NCBI GenBank assembly: GCA_036274055.1
Contig: DASUGM010000143.1
Coordinates: 1-32,533, forward strand
Length of the DNA: 32,533 nt
Source of the DNA: DASUGM01 sp036274055
Lineage (GTDB): Bacteria; Acidobacteriota; Vicinamibacteria; Vicinamibacterales; SCN-69-37
Reading direction: 5' to 3'
The notes beneath the pieces were generated by a model. The model had not been told where the DNA came from and ran no database searches. It saw only the letters and a list, made by a program, of their open reading frames with translations. Shown here one piece after another: positions 1-15,092 of the stretch. Every line of letters starts with the position of its first letter. The first letter of the stretch is position 1. A program made the position numbers and the translations under genes.

Positions 1-4195
<4,195 letters not shown>

Positions 4196-4204
4196 GGTTC
4201 TCCT

Positions 4205-8518
<4,314 letters not shown>

Positions 8519-8551
8519 TCACTCAACCTCTAGAAAAGAGGAACTGCGCGG

Positions 8552-8692
8552 GCAAACTCGAAACGTGAAACTGAAAACCTGAAACACAGGAACGCGACTG
8601 CGCCGGCCATCCTTTTCTTGTGAGAACGAGAAAGATGACTGCGTCAGAACGTTCCTCCGTTTGAAGTTTCGAGTTTCAAGCTTGAAGTTTGC
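8552..8692. repeat. imperfect 141-bp palindrome with GAAAC/GTTTC tandem arms (rplL-rpoB spacer)
   Basis: The left side (8552-8586) is a degenerate series of GAAAC units spaced about 7-8 bp. The right side (8659-8692) is the mirror series of GTTTC units. Inner segments also match in inverted orientation: AGGAACG at 8588-8594 against CGTTCCT at about 8650-8656, and CTTTTCTTG against AACGAGAAAG around the centre near 8622. The region lies in the leader of rpoB, where E. coli has an attenuator and an RNase III site. Read by eye; exact arm identity was not computed. Confidence 0.6.
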
Positions 8693-8725
8693 GAAGCGAA
8701 GCCCCGCACCCGCCAAACTGTCGAT

Positions 8726-8784
8726 CCGCGCGGCCGGAACCGGCCGCGCGGCGTGATGTCGAGATGCCTCGCCCGGGGCGAGGC
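8726..8784 (-). promoter_or_regulatory. two strong GC hairpins just downstream of rplL
   Basis: A perfect 12-bp inverted repeat (CCGCGCGGCCGG, AA, CCGGCCGCGCGG at 8726-8751) and a perfect 9-bp one (GCCTCGCCC, G, GGGCGAGGC at 8766-8784) lie in tandem between the rplL stop and rpoB. Neither is followed by a T-run in the direction of transcription, so they are not classical terminators. The position fits an attenuator or RNA-processing site that sets the ratio of L7/L12 to polymerase; this function is inferred. Confidence 0.55.
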
Positions 8785-8795
8785 GGAGCCGAGTC

Positions 8796-9188
8796 CTACT
8801 TGATTTCGACCTTGGCGCCGGCTTCTTCGAACTTCTTCTTGATCGCGGCGGCCTCGTCCTTCGAGACGCCTTCCTTGATCGGCTTCGGCGCCGACTCAAC
8901 CAGGTCCTTCGCTTCCTTGAGGCCGAGGCTGGTGACTTCGCGGACGACCTTGATCGTGTTGATCTTGTTGCCGCCGATGTCGGTCAGGATGACGTTGAAC
9001 TCGGTCTTCTCTTCGGCCGCCGCCGCGCCGCCGCCGGCGCCGCCCGCCATCATCGGCATGCCCATCGGCATCGCCGCCGCGGCCGAGACGCCGAGCTCCG
9101 ACTCGAGCGCCTTGACGAGCTGCGACAGCTCGAGCACCGAGATCCCCTTGATGTAGTCGATCACCTGCTGCTGATTCACTTCGGCCAT
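8796..9188 (-). CDS. rplL: 50S ribosomal protein L7/L12
   Basis: Stalk protein of the large ribosomal subunit that recruits translational GTPases; it dimerises through its N-terminus and binds L10. It has 130 residues against 121 in E. coli. An N-terminal dimerisation domain (about residues 1-35) is followed by an Ala/Gly/Met-rich flexible hinge (about 36-58). The C-terminal domain carries LKEAKDLVESAPKPIKEGVS, the factor-binding helix signature. It follows rplJ after 69 bp and precedes rpoB, the usual rplJL-rpoBC order. Confidence 0.97.
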   Translation of the reverse strand: MAEVNQQQVIDYIKGISVLELSQLVKALESELGVSAAAAMPMGMPMMAGGAGGGAAAAEEKTEFNVILTDIGGNKINTIKVVREVTSLGLKEAKDLVESAPKPIKEGVSKDEAAAIKKKFEEAGAKVEIK

Positions 9189-9216
9189 GTTCGTTGCTCC
9201 CTAAAGAAACCGGTCA

Positions 9217-9246
9217 CTGAAAACTTGAAAATCGAAACCTCGAAAC
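9217..9246. repeat. degenerate GAAAC tandem repeat, rplJ-rplL spacer
   Basis: CTGAAAACTTGAAAATCGAAACC and its continuation are four GAAA(A/C) units at 7-9 bp spacing. They fill half of the 69-bp spacer. The same unit recurs at 8552-8692, 10645-10675, 21722-21753, 22212-22243 and 24781-24826. Confidence 0.6.
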
Positions 9247-9257
9247 CCGCGGGCGCG

Positions 9258-9800
9258 CTAGCTCTCGCCGGCCGCGCCTTCGTTCTTTTTCCGTTCGTAC
9301 GCCGAGATCACGTTCACCAGATCGCGCGGCACCGCCGACAACACCGTGACCAGCTGCTGCATCGGCGCCTGGAGGACGTAGAGCAACTTGGCGTAGAGCT
9401 CCGGCTTGCCCGGCAGGCTGGCCAGCTCGTTGACCTCGGCGACCGCGACCGCGCGGCCCGAGACGACCGCCGCCTTGAGGCTGACCTTCGGCACGGTCTT
9501 GAGAAACACCGTCAGCGCCTTGGCCATCGCGACCGGATCCTTCGCCGTGTAGACCACCGCGGTCGTCCCGGCAAAGTGCTTGGTCACCTGTTCGAACGTC
9601 GTCCCGGCCGCCGCGCGCCGGGCCAGGGTGTTCTTGACGACGCGATATTCGGCACCGGCGGCACGAATCTGCCGGCGCAGCTCGGTCACCTGCGGCACCG
9701 TGATGCCGCGGTAATCGACGAGCACGGCGGTGTCCGCGCCGCGGAAGGCCGTTTCGAGCTGTCCGAGCTCGGTCTGTTTGTCTGCTCTGCTGACTGCCAT
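9258..9800 (-). CDS. rplJ: 50S ribosomal protein L10
   Basis: Base of the L7/L12 stalk, bound to 23S rRNA next to L11; 180 residues, usual for the family. The N-terminal RNA-binding part carries TAVLVDYRGITVPQVTELRR and the RVVKNTLARRA motif typical of L10. The C-terminal helix that binds L7/L12 dimers is present. In E. coli L10 represses its own operon through a leader just upstream. Here that 87-bp leader (9801-9887) is mostly a dyad-symmetric GAGCCGT heptad repeat. Confidence 0.96.
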   Translation of the reverse strand: MAVSRADKQTELGQLETAFRGADTAVLVDYRGITVPQVTELRRQIRAAGAEYRVVKNTLARRAAAGTTFEQVTKHFAGTTAVVYTAKDPVAMAKALTVFLKTVPKVSLKAAVVSGRAVAVAEVNELASLPGKPELYAKLLYVLQAPMQQLVTVLSAVPRDLVNVISAYERKKNEGAAGES

Positions 9801-9818
9801 TTCCCTTGATCCTTGTTC

Positions 9819-9885
9819 GGCTCAGGGCTCGAGGCTCACGGCTCGGCGCTCAGTTCCCTGAGCCGTGAGCCGTGAGCCGTGAGCC
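9819..9885. repeat. dyad-symmetric GGCTCAC/GAGCCGT heptad repeat in the L10 leader
   Basis: The left half is a run of GGCTCNN heptads and the right half is CTGAGCC followed by three GTGAGCC heptads, the reverse complement of the left. The two halves meet at about 9850-9860 and can fold as a long hairpin in the RNA between rplA and rplJ. The repeat period is exactly 7 in the right arm. Confidence 0.7.
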
Positions 9886-9887
9886 AA

Positions 9888-10592
9888 CTAGTGCTTGATC
9901 AACTCATCCACGTGCGACGTGTCGATGGCGACCCCGGGGCCCATCGTCGACGACATCGTGACGCTCTTCAGATACTTGCCCTTCGCCGCCGCCGGCTTCG
10001 CCTTGACGATGCTTTCCATCAGCGCGTGCGCGTTGGCGATCAGCCGATCCGCCGCGAACGAGATCTTGCCGACCGGAGCGTGCACGACGCCGGCCTTGTC
10101 GACACGGAACTCGACTTTGCCGGCCTTGATCTCCTGAACCGCCTTCGAGATGTCGAGCGTCACCGTGCCGGTCTTCGGGTTGGGCATCAGGCCGCGTGGG
10201 CCGAGCACCTTGCCGAGCTTGCCGACCGCGCGCATCATGTCCGGCGTCGCGACCACGGCGTCGAAGTCCATCCAGCCGCCGTTGATCTTGTCGACCAGTT
10301 CTTCGCCGCCGGCTTCATCAGCGCCGGCGTCCTTCGCCTCGCGCTGCTTCTCGGCGTTGGCGATGACCAGCACGCGCTTGGCCTTGCCGAGTCCGTGCGG
10401 CAGCACGACGGTGCCGCGCACCATCTGATCCGAATGCTTCGGATCGACGCCGAGCCGGACCGACAATTCCACGGTCTCGTCGAACTTCGTATATTTGACC
10501 TTCTGAATGAGCGGCACCGCCTCCTCGATCTTGTGAGGATGGGTGGGCACCTGCTGCCGGGCCGCCTGATACTTCTTGCCGCGACTGCGCAT
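9888..10592 (-). CDS. rplA: 50S ribosomal protein L1
   Basis: L1-stalk protein that binds 23S rRNA and takes part in E-site tRNA release; in many bacteria it also represses the L11-L1 operon. It has 234 residues, the E. coli length. The family signature GKLGKVLGPRGLMPNPKTGT is present at about residues 125-145, with the usual two-domain layout. It lies between rplK and rplJ with a 143-bp spacer on the rplK side and 87 bp on the rplJ side, both filled with repeats. Confidence 0.97.
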   Translation of the reverse strand: MRSRGKKYQAARQQVPTHPHKIEEAVPLIQKVKYTKFDETVELSVRLGVDPKHSDQMVRGTVVLPHGLGKAKRVLVIANAEKQREAKDAGADEAGGEELVDKINGGWMDFDAVVATPDMMRAVGKLGKVLGPRGLMPNPKTGTVTLDISKAVQEIKAGKVEFRVDKAGVVHAPVGKISFAADRLIANAHALMESIVKAKPAAAKGKYLKSVTMSSTMGPGVAIDTSHVDELIKH

Positions 10593-10644
10593 CGGACTTT
10601 CCTCCGTGGTCGTAACGGGCGCCGAAGCGCCCTGCCACTCTTTT

Positions 10645-10737
10645 GAAACAACTCGAAACTTAAAACTTCGAACTCAGCACTTCGAACTCGGCGCTCGGTT
10701 CCCAAACACCGAGCCCTGAGCCGTGAGCCCTGAGCCT
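10645..10737. repeat. composite GAAAC and GAGCC repeats, rplK-rplA spacer
   Basis: GAAAC-type units (10645-10675) run into CGAACTC units and then into GAGCCCT/GAGCCGT heptads (10710-10736). A 7-bp hairpin GCTCGGT...ACCGAGC sits at the switch near 10693-10714. The last repeat bases form part of the rplK stop codon. Two different repeat families are concatenated in one spacer. Confidence 0.6.
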
Positions 10738-11161
10738 AATCAATCACATCCAGCCCCATCGAGCGGGCGGTGCCGCGGACCGAACGGACCGCCGAGTCGA
10801 TCGATTCGGTGTTCAGATCCGGCAGCTTGAGCTTGGCGATCTCGGCGACCTGCTTGGCGGTCACGGTGCCGACCTTGGCTTTGTTCGGCTCGCCCGATCC
10901 CTTGGCGATGTTCGCCGCGCGCTTGAGCAGAATCGCGGCCGGCGGCGTCTTGGTGATGAACGTGTACGACCGGTCCGAGTAAATCGTGACCACGACCGGG
11001 ATAATCAGGCCGTCGTCCTTGGCGGTCTTCGCGTTGAAGTTCTTGCAGAAGTCCATGATGTTCAGCCCGTGCGGACCGAGCGCGGTGCCGACCGGCGGCG
11101 CGGGCGTGGCTTTGCCCGCGGCAATCTGGAGCTTCACTTGTGCCTGTATCTTCTTAGCCAT
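10736..11161 (-). CDS. rplK: 50S ribosomal protein L11
   Basis: Binds the GTPase-associated region of 23S rRNA, where it works with L10/L12 and elongation factors. It has 141 residues, the standard length. It carries the N-terminal APPVGTALGPHGLNIMDFCK motif (thiostrepton region) and the C-terminal rRNA-binding domain ending GTARSMGLDVID. The ATG immediately follows the nusG TAA (TAAATG), so there is no leader between the two genes. Any L1 target for feedback would have to lie inside nusG or in the rplK-rplA spacer. Confidence 0.97.
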   Translation of the reverse strand: MAKKIQAQVKLQIAAGKATPAPPVGTALGPHGLNIMDFCKNFNAKTAKDDGLIIPVVVTIYSDRSYTFITKTPPAAILLKRAANIAKGSGEPNKAKVGTVTAKQVAEIAKLKLPDLNTESIDSAVRSVRGTARSMGLDVID

Positions 11162-11716
11162 TTACAGTTTCTCGACCTGCAGGAAATCCAGTTCCACCGG
11201 CGTCGCGCGCCCGAAGATCGTCACCATGACCTTCAGCGTATTGCGATCGCTGTTGACGTCGTCGACGGTGCCATTGAACGAGGCGAACGGCCCTTCGTTG
11301 ATCCGGACCTGATCGCCACGCTCGAACGAGTACTTGGGCTTCGGCTTCTCGGCGGCGACCGTCACCTGATGCAGGATCTGATCGACCTCTTCACGAGAGA
11401 GCGGCGACGGCTTCGGCCCCGCGCCGACGAACCCCGTCACTTTCGGCGTGTTCTTCACCACATGCCACGCGTTGTCGGACATGTGCATCTCCACGAGGAT
11501 GTACCCCGGGAAGAACCGCCGTGAGCTCTTCACCTCGCGGCCCCCGCGTTTCTCGACGATGTCCTCGGTCGGAATCAGGATTTCCCCGATTTCGTCGGCG
11601 AGGCCATATGCCTGAACGCGCTGCTCCAGCGACTCCCGCACCTTGTTCTCGAAGCCCGAGTAGGTGTGGATGATGTACCAATGCTTCGTCTTGTCGTCGG
11701 TCACGACTTGACCCAC
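11162..11716 (-). CDS. nusG: transcription termination/antitermination factor NusG
   Basis: Elongation factor that bridges RNA polymerase to Rho or the ribosome; 184 residues. The NGN domain is N-terminal: HWYIIHTYSGFENKVRESLE and the GYILVEM segment. The KOW domain is C-terminal: FERGDQVRINEGPFASFNG. The start is GTG at 11716, two nt after the secE stop, so secE and nusG should be coupled. Confidence 0.97.
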   Translation of the reverse strand: MGQVVTDDKTKHWYIIHTYSGFENKVRESLEQRVQAYGLADEIGEILIPTEDIVEKRGGREVKSSRRFFPGYILVEMHMSDNAWHVVKNTPKVTGFVGAGPKPSPLSREEVDQILHQVTVAAEKPKPKYSFERGDQVRINEGPFASFNGTVDDVNSDRNTLKVMVTIFGRATPVELDFLQVEKL

Positions 11717-11718
11717 CC

Positions 11719-11973
11719 CTACGCTCCGAAACGATCAAACAGCCACTTGTTGACGGACGACAAGAAGATGTCAATCGTGTACAGGTAAATTCCGAACAGC
11801 GTCGAAACGACGATCACCACCACCGTGGTCGCCCAGACCTCACGGCGGGTCGGCCAGGTGACGCGCCCGAGTTCGGCGCGCACGTCGGTCAGGAACCTGG
11901 TCAGCCGTCCGAACCAGCCGGAGACGTGCTCCGGCGACTCTTTGAGGTTGTCCAACATCGCTGTTTTTGCCAC
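11719..11973 (-). CDS. secE: preprotein translocase subunit SecE
   Basis: Small membrane subunit of the SecYEG protein-export channel. It has 84 residues, the single-span short form rather than the three-span E. coli form. The amphipathic motif VRAELGRVTWPTRREVW precedes one transmembrane helix (about residues 46-71). The start is GTG at 11973, chosen because GAGAGGA lies just upstream; an internal ATG at residue 6 is the alternative. The position between tRNA-Trp and nusG is conserved in many bacteria. Confidence 0.96.
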   Translation of the reverse strand: MAKTAMLDNLKESPEHVSGWFGRLTRFLTDVRAELGRVTWPTRREVWATTVVVIVVSTLFGIYLYTIDIFLSSVNKWLFDRFGA

Positions 11974-11992
11974 TCGTTCCTCTCGCGCTAAC

Positions 11993-12068
11993 TGGCAGGC
12001 CAGGAGGGAATCGAACCCCCAACCCTCGGTTTTGGAGACCGATGCTCTGCCAATTGAGCTACTGGCCT
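11993..12068 (-). tRNA. trnW: tRNA-Trp(CCA)
   Basis: A 76-nt cloverleaf with encoded CCA. Acceptor AGGCCAG pairs with CTGGCCT, discriminator G. The anticodon loop CTCCAAA carries CCA, for UGG. The T loop is TTCGATT. It lies between rpmG and secE, a common site for this tRNA. Confidence 0.96.
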
Positions 12069-12086
12069 ACACACCGCTCCGCGGAA

Positions 12087-12236
12087 CTACTTCGATTCCT
12101 TGTGTGCCGTGTGCTTGCGGCACGCGCGGCAAAACTTGCTGAACTCGAGGCGCTCGGTGCTCTTCCGCCGGTTCTTGGTGGTGCTGTAGTTCCGGCGTTT
12201 GCAGTCCTGACACGCCAACGTAATGATTTCTCTCAT
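12087..12236 (-). CDS. rpmG: 50S ribosomal protein L33 (zinc-binding form)
   Basis: A 49-residue protein, MREIITLACQDCKRRNYST to the end ...KHTAHKESK. CQDC and CRAC give the four cysteines of the zinc-containing L33 type. It lies between tuf and tRNA-Trp, in the frequent rpmG-trnW-secE-nusG order. L33 is a small E-site-proximal protein of the large subunit. Confidence 0.95.
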   Translation of the reverse strand: MREIITLACQDCKRRNYSTTKNRRKSTERLEFSKFCRACRKHTAHKESK

Positions 12237-12253
12237 CGCTTCGCTCTCAGATC

Positions 12254-12325
12254 AGGCCCTGGGCCCCAGGCACTAGGCCCTGGAGGTCAGGTGCCAGGCC
12301 CCGAACCCACCAGGGCCCAGGGCCT
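12254..12325. repeat. palindromic AGGCCCTGGGCCC element, tuf-rpmG spacer
   Basis: A perfect 13-bp inverted repeat (AGGCCCTGGGCCC at 12254-12266, GGGCCCAGGGCCT at 12313-12325) encloses further self-complementary GGCCCTGG/CCAGGCC blocks. Related TAGGC units continue up to the tuf stop codon at 12338. The whole 101-bp spacer is made of such units. There is no T-run. Confidence 0.65.
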
Positions 12326-12337
12326 AGCGCCTAATGC

Positions 12338-13537
12338 CTAGTCAAGGATCTCCGAAATGGTGCCCGCGCCGACCGTCCGGCCGCCCTCGCGGATCGCGAA
12401 ACGGCTGCCCTTTTCGATCGCGACCGGCGAGTTGAGCTCGGCCGTGATCGGCGTGTTGTCGCCCGGCATCACCATCTCGACGCCTTCCGGCAGGTGGAGC
12501 GAGCCGGTGACGTCCGTGGTCCGGATGTAGAACTGCGGACGGTAGCCGTTGAAGAACGGCGTGTGACGGCCGCCTTCTTCCTTCGAGAGGATGTACACCT
12601 CCGCCTTGAACTTCGTGTGCGGGGTGATCGATCCGCCCTTGGCGAGCACCTGGCCGCGCTCGACGTCGTCTTTTTCGACGCCGCGGAGCAGGACGCCGAT
12701 GTTGTCGCCGGCGACGCCCTCATCGAGCAGCTTGCGGAACATCTCGACGCCGGTGACGACCTTCTTCTCGGTCGGCTTGAAGCCGATGATTTCGATTTCC
12801 TCGCCGACCTTGACCTTGCCGCGCTCGACGCGGCCGGTCACGACGGTCCCGCGGCCCGAGATCGAGAACACGTCTTCGATCGGCATCAGGAACGGCTTGT
12901 CGACTTCGCGCTGCGGCATCGGGATGTAGGTGTCGAGAGCTTCCATCAGCTTCAGCACGCTCTCGACGCCGCCGGGATCGCCCTGCAACGCCTTGAGCGC
13001 CGAGACGCGCACCACCGGCAGATCGTCGCCGGGGAACCCGTAGCTCTTGAGCAGGTCGCGAACTTCGAGCTCGACCAGGTCGAGCAGTTCCGGGTCGTCG
13101 ACCGCGTCGACCTTGTTCAGGGCGACGACGACGAACGGCACGTTGACCTGCTTGGCGAGCAGCACGTGCTCACGCGTCTGCGGCATCGGGCCGTCGACGG
13201 CGCTGACCACGAGAATCGCGCCGTCCATCTGCGCCGCGCCGGTGATCATGTTCTTGATGTAGTCCGCGTGACCCGGGCAATCGACGTGCGCGTAATGCCG
13301 GTTCGGCGTCGCGTACTCCACGTGGCTGGTGGCGATGGTCAGAATCTTCGTGTCGTCGCGGCGTCCCTGCGATTCGGAGGCCTTGGCGACTTCGTCGTAC
13401 GGCACGAACTTGGCCCAACCCTTGTCAGCGGCCACCTTGGTGAGCGCTGCAGTCAGCGTCGTCTTGCCGTGGTCGATGTGGCCGATGGTGCCGACGTTCA
13501 CGTGCGGCTTCGAACGATCAAACTTCTCCTTCGCCAT
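12338..13537 (-). CDS. tuf: elongation factor Tu with non-canonical switch I
   Basis: GTPase that delivers aminoacyl-tRNA to the ribosome, 399 residues (E. coli 394). P-loop GHIDHGKTT is at residues 19-27, DCPGH at 86-90 with the catalytic His at 90, and NKVD near 141. Domains 2 and 3 follow (RGTVVTGRVERG; GGRTVGAGTISEIL). The switch I motif, RGITI in E. coli, reads KILTI (residues 64-68) in the context GRRDDTKILTIATSHVEY. The Mg-binding Thr (67) is kept. A Shine-Dalgarno-like GGAGACC lies upstream of the ATG. The gene follows four tRNAs, as E. coli tufB does. Confidence 0.98.
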   Translation of the reverse strand: MAKEKFDRSKPHVNVGTIGHIDHGKTTLTAALTKVAADKGWAKFVPYDEVAKASESQGRRDDTKILTIATSHVEYATPNRHYAHVDCPGHADYIKNMITGAAQMDGAILVVSAVDGPMPQTREHVLLAKQVNVPFVVVALNKVDAVDDPELLDLVELEVRDLLKSYGFPGDDLPVVRVSALKALQGDPGGVESVLKLMEALDTYIPMPQREVDKPFLMPIEDVFSISGRGTVVTGRVERGKVKVGEEIEIIGFKPTEKKVVTGVEMFRKLLDEGVAGDNIGVLLRGVEKDDVERGQVLAKGGSITPHTKFKAEVYILSKEEGGRHTPFFNGYRPQFYIRTTDVTGSLHLPEGVEMVMPGDNTPITAELNSPVAIEKGSRFAIREGGRTVGAGTISEILD

Positions 13538-13615
13538 TGCTCTAGGTCTCCGTGAGGTTTTCTTGCCCGTTAACTAATTCAACCTGTAACGCCCGCCCTC
13601 GAGCGTCTATCCATC

Positions 13616-13691
<76 letters not shown>

Positions 13692-13711
13692 CTTCGCGCC
13701 CGCGGCGCTTC

Positions 13712-13727
13712 GGCCGACAAGTCGGCC
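13712..13727 (-). other. hairpin in the tRNA-Gly/tRNA-Thr spacer
   Basis: A perfect 7-bp stem GGCCGAC, AA, GTCGGCC lies 20 nt upstream of tRNA-Thr(GGU) in transcript order. It belongs to a GGCGCTTCGGC-initiated motif that also occurs upstream of tRNA-Gly at 13858-13871. It may be a processing signal; that is inferred. Confidence 0.45.
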
Positions 13728-13746
13728 AACCTGATTTGGCGGAGTC

Positions 13747-13821
13747 TGGAGCGGGAGACGGGGATCGAACCCGCGACCAACAGCTTGGAAGGCTGTGACT
13801 CTACCACTGAGTTACTCCCGC
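13747..13821 (-). tRNA. trnG: tRNA-Gly(UCC)
   Basis: 75 nt including encoded CCA. Acceptor GCGGGAG pairs with CTCCCGC, discriminator T. The anticodon TCC is in loop CTTCCAA, for GGA/GGG. Third tRNA of the cluster, as glyT in E. coli. Confidence 0.96.
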
Positions 13822-13857
13822 CTTCGCGCCTCGCCCGCGTCGCCTCTCGGCGCTTCG

Positions 13858-13871
13858 GCGGGCAAGCCCGC
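13858..13871 (-). other. paralogous hairpin upstream of tRNA-Gly
   Basis: A 6-bp stem GCGGGC, AA, GCCCGC, preceded by the same GGCGCTTCGGC lead as the hairpin at 13712-13727. Relative to that copy, two base pairs differ by compensatory change, which suggests selection for the fold. Confidence 0.4.
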
Positions 13872-13897
13872 GACCCGCTCTCATCCAACATCCGTCA

Positions 13898-13927
13898 GCC
13901 CTTCGACTCCCTGCGGTCGCTCAGGGC
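13898..13927. repeat. REP-like palindrome GCCCTTCGACT...GCTCAGGGC
   Basis: GCCCT at 13898-13902 pairs with AGGGC at 13923-13927 around TTCGACTCCCTGCGGTCGCTC. Similar CCTTCGACT...CTCAGGGC palindromes recur as dispersed repeats in many GC-rich bacterial genomes, from general recollection and not checked here. It lies in the 164-bp tRNA-Tyr/tRNA-Gly spacer. Confidence 0.4.
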
Positions 13928-13985
13928 ACTCGACGCGTCAGAGACGCGGCCTGCCACGAGCGAGCCGTCGATCGTGCGAGTCGAG

Positions 13986-14072
13986 TGGTGGCGAGGGAAG
14001 GATTCGAACCTTCGAAGCCGCTAGGGCGACAGATTTACAGTCTGCTGCGTTTGACCGCTTCGCTACCTCGCC
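13986..14072 (-). tRNA. trnY: tRNA-Tyr(GUA)
   Basis: 87 nt including encoded CCA, a class II tRNA with a long variable arm. Acceptor GGCGAGG pairs with CCTCGCC, discriminator A. The anticodon GTA is in loop CTGTAAA. Second tRNA of the cluster, as tyrU in E. coli. Confidence 0.96.
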
Positions 14073-14234
14073 GAAATCCGCCGCCTGCCTCGCTCAGCCT
14101 CCCGTTTCCAGCCGACGCTCTCCCGCATGACTCCCGCGTGCTGATTGGGAGCCGATCCGATTCCGCCATCATCGTAGGAACGATTAAGGTTCCGTGTTGA
14201 CGAGCGCGTGTGGGGCCGACCGAGCCCGGAACGT

Positions 14235-14311
14235 TGGAGCTGGCGAAGGGATTTGAACCCCCGACCGGCTGATTACAAATCAGCTGCTCTACCGGACTGA
14301 GCTACGCCAGC
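14235..14311 (-). tRNA. trnT: tRNA-Thr(UGU)
   Basis: 77 nt including encoded CCA. Acceptor GCTGGCG pairs with CGCCAGC, discriminator T. The anticodon TGT is in loop TTTGTAA, for ACA. First tRNA of the cluster, as thrU in E. coli. The 162-bp spacer to tRNA-Tyr shows no gene and no clear signal. Confidence 0.96.
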
Positions 14312-14325
14312 CAGACGAAACGAGA

Positions 14326-14354
14326 ATGGTAGCACGTGCCGTGCCACCTGAAAA
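14326..14354 (-). promoter_or_regulatory. predicted promoter of the tRNA-tuf operon
   Basis: On the minus strand, TTTTCA (14349-14354) and TACCAT (14326-14331) are separated by exactly 17 bp, each two mismatches from the sigma70 consensus. The -10 box ends 14 bp before the 5' end of tRNA-Thr(UGU). The -35 box lies just beyond the rlmB stop codon, in the short rlmB-tRNA spacer. Confidence 0.5.
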
Positions 14355-14365
14355 GGGGGCCCGAC

Positions 14366-15088
14366 CTATCGACCGGCCCCGCGACGCTGCCTGGCCGCCT
14401 CGAACAGGGCGATTCCGGCGGAAACCGAGACGTTCAGACTGGCGACCGCCCCCGCCATGGGGATCGAAACGAGCCGATCGCAGGTCTCCCGGACCAGCCG
14501 GCGCATCCCGGTGCCCTCCGCCCCGACCACAAAGGCCGTCGGGAGGGTGTAATCCACCTGATCATAAGACTCCGCCGAGTCTGCATCGAGGCCAATGGTC
14601 CAGACGTTCAGGGCTTTGAGCTCCTCGATGGCCCTCGCGATGTTGACGACGGTGGCGACTCGCACGTGATTGACGGCCCCGGCCGAGGCCTTGGCCGCCG
14701 CGCCGTCCAGCGGCGCGGCATGCCGTGCCTGCCTGATCAGCCCAGTGGCCCCGGAAGCGTCGACCGAGCGCACGATCGCGCCGACGTTTTGCGGGTCCTC
14801 GATCGAGTCAAGCACGACCAGCAGCGGCGGCCCGTCGGTCTGCTGCACGAGTTCCTCGATCGTGTACGCGGCCAGCGGCTGGACCTCCGCGGCGACGCCC
14901 TGATGCACGCCGCCGCGCGAGACCTTCTCGAGCGCCCGGCGGTCGAGTGTCTCGGTGGCAATGCGCAGTTCTCCCGCCCGCGCGACCAGCGCGTCGACGC
15001 GCGGGCCGGCGCCGCGCTCGTGGATCAACCGCACCACCCGCCGCGCCTTCATCGCTTCACTGACGGCGTTGATGCCGTACACGATCAT
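14366..15088 (-). CDS. rlmB: SpoU-family rRNA 2'-O-methyltransferase, RlmB/TrmH type
   Basis: AdoMet-dependent RNA 2'-O-ribose methyltransferase, 240 residues. It has an N-terminal RNA-substrate-binding domain (about 1-80) and then the knotted SpoU catalytic domain with all three motifs: LDSIEDPQNVGAIVRS, FVVGAEGTGMRRL and IPMAGAVASLNVSVSAGIALFE-like. The closest match in pattern is RlmB (G2251 of 23S rRNA), but tRNA methylation cannot be excluded. Shine-Dalgarno AGGAG lies 8 nt before the ATG, at the edge of a GTGCGCCT tandem repeat that fills the spacer to gltX. Confidence 0.9.
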   Translation of the reverse strand: MIVYGINAVSEAMKARRVVRLIHERGAGPRVDALVARAGELRIATETLDRRALEKVSRGGVHQGVAAEVQPLAAYTIEELVQQTDGPPLLVVLDSIEDPQNVGAIVRSVDASGATGLIRQARHAAPLDGAAAKASAGAVNHVRVATVVNIARAIEELKALNVWTIGLDADSAESYDQVDYTLPTAFVVGAEGTGMRRLVRETCDRLVSIPMAGAVASLNVSVSAGIALFEAARQRRGAGR

Positions 15089-15092
15089 GTCC

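Noticed and set aside
8726..8784. Rho-independent terminator between rplL and rpoB
   Set aside because: Strong stems but no T-run on the transcribed strand, and rpoBC lies downstream in the same operon.
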